Of a stretch of 6,849 nt of DNA, positions 4,957 to 6,849 are shown one piece after another. The translations under genes were made by a program, and so were the position numbers. Below the pieces are notes generated by a model that had not been told where the DNA came from, ran no database searches, and was given only the letters and a program-made list of their open reading frames with translations. This DNA comes from Thermoplasmata archaeon (GTDB lineage Archaea > Thermoplasmatota > Thermoplasmata > Thermoplasmatales > Thermoplasmataceae): the NCBI GenBank assembly GCA_021835185.1, contig JAKBQO010000078.1, positions 1 through 6,849 of the forward strand, read 5' to 3'. Numbering within the stretch: position 1 is the stretch's first letter; each line of letters begins with the position of its first letter.

Positions 4957-5883
4957 TTATTCACCTGCTATCATAGAAATTATAGCCATCCTAACAGGTA
5001 CCCCATAATATGCCTGCTTGAAATATCTTGCAGCAGGAGTATTATCTACCTCTGAGGAGATTTCGTCTACCCTTGGAAGAGGGTGCATTATAATAGCTCC
5101 CTTCTTTAACTTATTCACATCACTTACAGTTATTTTATATGAACCGATAAGCCGTGCGTATTCATTCTTATCCGTAAACCGCTCTTTCTGTATCCTTGTA
5201 ACATAAAGTATGTCGGTTTCCCCGAGATATTTAGTAATGTCAGTTGAAATATTCATATTTAGCCTGCCCTTTACGTCATTGTATACATGTTTCGGTATTG
5301 CAAGATTTTCCGGAGAGACAAGGTTAACAGTGACATTATACCTCGAGAGGGCAGAGAGCAGTGAATGAACTGTCCTGCCATATTTAAGGTCACCAATAAT
5401 AGTTATGGTTTTGCCGTCTATGGAACCGAATTCTTTCCTTATTGTATAAAGATCAATAAGGGTCTGTGTGGGATGCTCACCAGAACCATCTCCTGCGTTG
5501 ATTATGGGCTTTGATGAGAATCTGGATGCAAGAAATGCAGCTCCTTCAAGAGGGTGCCTGATTACAATAAGATCGGAATAGGATTCCACTATTCTTATAG
5601 TATCCGCAAGTGTTTCTCCCTTTGAAGTCGAGGACGTTTTTGAATCAGCCATGCTGATTACTGAACCTCCAAGCCGTTCCATTGCTGATTCAAAGGATAG
5701 CCGTGTCCGTGTACTGGGTTCATAAAAAAGAGTTGCAAGTATTTTAGAGGACATAACATTAATTTTCTTTCCTGATTCTATATTTTCAAGCATCTTATCT
5801 GCCCGGGAAAATACTTCATTTATGTCTTCACCGTCAAGGTCAGAGATTGAAATAATGCTTCTGTTTTTTAACATTATTACCAT
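4957..5883 (-). CDS. pyrB: Aspartate carbamoyltransferase catalytic chain PyrB
   Basis: Catalytic chain of aspartate transcarbamoylase: carbamoyl phosphate plus L-aspartate gives N-carbamoyl-L-aspartate. With the ATG at 5883 it has 308 aa, the normal length. The carbamoyl-phosphate domain shows FYEPSTRTR (STRTR 57-61), the mobile-loop Ser84 and Lys88 (SSTSKGE), RHP at 109-111 and HPTQ at 137-140. The aspartate domain shows DLKYGRT with Arg170, RIQKER with Arg230 and Gln232, and HPLPR at 267-271. Every residue known to contact substrate in the E. coli enzyme has its counterpart. Other starts are GTG 5895, which lies too near the TATA box, and ATG 5874, which gives [10 protein letters not shown] and matches archaeal homologues well; 5883 and 5874 are both credible. 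It is first in the pyrBI operon. No N-terminal targeting sequence is present. Confidence 0.96.
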   Translation of the reverse strand: MVIMLKNRSIISISDLDGEDINEVFSRADKMLENIESGKKINVMSSKILATLFYEPSTRTRLSFESAMERLGGSVISMADSKTSSTSKGETLADTIRIVESYSDLIVIRHPLEGAAFLASRFSSKPIINAGDGSGEHPTQTLIDLYTIRKEFGSIDGKTITIIGDLKYGRTVHSLLSALSRYNVTVNLVSPENLAIPKHVYNDVKGRLNMNISTDITKYLGETDILYVTRIQKERFTDKNEYARLIGSYKITVSDVNKLKKGAIIMHPLPRVDEISSEVDNTPAARYFKQAYYGVPVRMAIISMIAGE

Positions 5884-5908
5884 AATTATTAACACTATCT
5901 TTAACTTT

Positions 5909-5916
5909 ATTATAAA
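5909..5916 (-). promoter_or_regulatory. TATA box of pyrBI
   Basis: Minus-strand TTTATAAT is centred about 29 bp before the ATG at 5883, predicting transcription from about 5886-5888 and a leader of only a few bases. The same octamer serves the divergent gene at 6111. Upstream, AACAGATT occurs twice (5936-5943 and 5954-5961), 18 bp apart, on the plus strand; whether this matters for pyrimidine control is unknown. The rest of the region to 6080 shows no supportable gene. Confidence 0.6.
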
Positions 5917-6084
5917 TGGTTATGTATATTATAATAACAGATTTTTATAAATAAACAGATTATTTTAGAATGTGTTTTTCCAGCAAGCAGTTATATTTTA
6001 TTGATATTAAATTTGGCAATATTCATGTAAACGGGTGTTTCATGCCGCGCCATAAATAAGATTCATTATAATGTTCAAAAGTAA

Positions 6085-6092
6085 TTTATAAT
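6085..6092 (+). promoter_or_regulatory. TATA box of the NTF2-like gene (leaderless)
   Basis: TTTATAAT is centred about 22-23 bp before the ATG at 6111, close to the distance expected for a leaderless transcript. There is no Shine-Dalgarno before this ATG, which fits leaderless translation. Confidence 0.6.
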
Positions 6093-6110
6093 GAGAATAA
6101 ATATGCAATA

Positions 6111-6464
6111 ATGGAAGACCTGAAAGATACTGTAAAAAAATATTATATTGCTGTAGATAAAAATGATCTGGATACCCTGTTTTCTATATTTGCCGATAAC
6201 ATAGTTTACAAACGACCCGGATACGAACCTATAGAGGGCATGGCAAACTTTAAAGAGTTTTATCAGAAGAATAGAATAATAAAAGAGGGTCACCATACCC
6301 TATCGAATATCATAGCAAGCGACCCTTATGTGATTGTTGAAGGAGAATTCAATGGTATTTTAAAGGATGGCAGCAAATCCCACACAACTTTCGTTGATGT
6401 GTATACATTTTCCAGCGGGAAAGCCATAAAAAGGCATACTTATTTCGATGGGCAGAGCGTTTAA
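6111..6464 (+). CDS. NTF2-like / SnoaL-like small protein
   Basis: A 117-aa single-domain protein of the NTF2-like superfamily (SnoaL or ketosteroid-isomerase-like cone fold). Recognisable features in order: N-terminal helices with the YYIAVDKNDLDTLFSIFAD pattern (about 11-29), followed by the strand NIVYKRPG, then PIEGMANFKEFY; strands HTLSNIIA, VIVEGEFNGILKDG and TFVDVYTF; and SGKAIKRHTYFDG at the end. These are the standard repeats of the group seen in many small stress-associated or polyketide-related enzymes. It is soluble and probably dimeric. Function cannot be stated, since the fold serves isomerases, hydrolases, dehydratases and pure binding proteins, and the pocket residues cannot be judged from sequence alone. 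It appears to be transcribed on its own, divergent from pyrB and convergent with the next gene, 17 bp apart. Confidence 0.85.
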   Translation: MEDLKDTVKKYYIAVDKNDLDTLFSIFADNIVYKRPGYEPIEGMANFKEFYQKNRIIKEGHHTLSNIIASDPYVIVEGEFNGILKDGSKSHTTFVDVYTFSSGKAIKRHTYFDGQSV

Positions 6465-6481
6465 TTTTCCTATCAATAATC

Positions 6482-6849
6482 CTAAAATAATATTTTATCA
6501 AGCTCCACGCCGAGCCGTATAAAATCAATGCTCCATAGATTAATCAAAAAATGTCCAGGATAATTGTAAAATCCGTATGGATGGAGGACCCTGGAATAAT
6601 CTCCATAAAAACGCCCCAGTTTTGTGATATCAAAACCAGTGTAAAAACCAAGCATCCCAAGTATAGCACCCGCCTTTGGGAGTGAAATTGTAAACCTTGT
6701 GGCTTCCTTCCCGCATTTTGCACATTTTTCCTCAATGGATATTCCCGCCTCATCCTCTATTTCCTTTACGGTCCGGGAATATTTTGTGTAAGCCTTTGAA
6801 TGATTTCCACAGAGCGGAATTCCACTTAGAAATATGGTATTGCCTGTTG
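6482..6849 (-). CDS. Unrecognised protein with Cys/His pairs (5' end outside the window)
   Basis: The frame is open from the right edge leftwards to TAG at 6484-6482; 121 residues are visible and no start is needed within the window. I do not recognise the family. Near the visible beginning is PLCGNH (CxxH at visible 13-16), then a charged helix, then CAKCG (CxxC at 42-46): a likely zinc site, perhaps completed by residues outside the window. A hydrophobic stretch follows (SLPKAGAILGMLGFYTG), and the C-terminal part is rich in aromatic residues (HPYGFYNYPGHF, INLWSIDFIRLG). Codon use is like that of the neighbours (ATA, AGG, GGA), and other frames here are poor in comparison, which supports real coding. 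It converges on the NTF2-like gene with a 17-bp gap. A palindrome, TAAAATA-A-TATTTTA (6483-6497), covers its stop region. Confidence 0.72.
   Translation of the reverse strand, partial: TGNTIFLSGIPLCGNHSKAYTKYSRTVKEIEDEAGISIEEKCAKCGKEATRFTISLPKAGAILGMLGFYTGFDITKLGRFYGDYSRVLHPYGFYNYPGHFLINLWSIDFIRLGVELDKILF

Noticed and set aside
5990..6060. 19-codon minus-strand frame in the pyrB/NTF2 intergenic region
   Set aside because: No well-placed TATA box or Shine-Dalgarno and no recognisable peptide; a chance frame is more likely.
6544..6753. 69-codon minus-strand frame near the right edge
   Set aside because: It overlaps, in another frame, the partial gene at 6482-6849, which is open over its whole visible length and has a plausible zinc site.

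Overview
The window is archaeal and most likely from the Thermoplasmatales (Ferroplasma/Thermoplasma/Picrophilus-like, genus not determinable here). Reasons: low G+C with heavy use of ATA, AGA and AGG codons; a zinc-ribbon translation factor aIF2-beta carrying a C-terminal TRAM domain; a CTP-dependent riboflavin kinase of the archaeal type with an N-terminal helix-turn-helix; an archaeal PyrB/PyrI pair; and several genes with a TATA box about 25 bp before the start codon, which implies leaderless mRNAs. Internal operon genes instead show Shine-Dalgarno sites (AGGAGG, GGTGA).

Layout from left to right. (1) The tail of an unknown gene ends in a TGATG overlap with an ABC-2-type exporter ATPase (23-922, +). 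(2) Converging on it by a 23-bp 3' overlap is a leftward two-gene unit: a ribbon-helix-helix DNA-binding protein (1378-1755) and an unrecognised 163-residue partner (900-1391), whose frames overlap by 14 bp. (3) A very AT-rich divergent region (1756-1998) holds several dyads and a 14-bp direct repeat that could be operators. (4) Rightward comes a translation-flavoured cluster: aIF2-beta-TRAM, a PIN-domain protein coupled by TAATG, an HTH-riboflavin kinase (RbkR-like) that seems to have its own leaderless promoter, and a Dph6-type diphthine-ammonia ligase. (5) A perfect 13-bp all-A/T inverted repeat sits where this cluster meets the leftward pyrBI operon (4500-5883). (6) A divergent region separates pyrB from a small NTF2/SnoaL-like protein (6111-6464, +). 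(7) The window ends inside an unrecognised leftward gene with paired Cys/His motifs (6482-6849, no start in the window).

How the genes work together: aIF2-beta (initiator tRNA delivery), the PIN protein (possible RNA processing) and Dph6 (EF-2 modification) all touch translation, with flavin synthesis and its regulator embedded among them. PyrB and PyrI form the catalytic and regulatory chains of aspartate transcarbamoylase. The part least explained by known families is the RHH/partner pair at 900-1755. I see no tRNA, rRNA, CRISPR array, insertion sequence or transposase.
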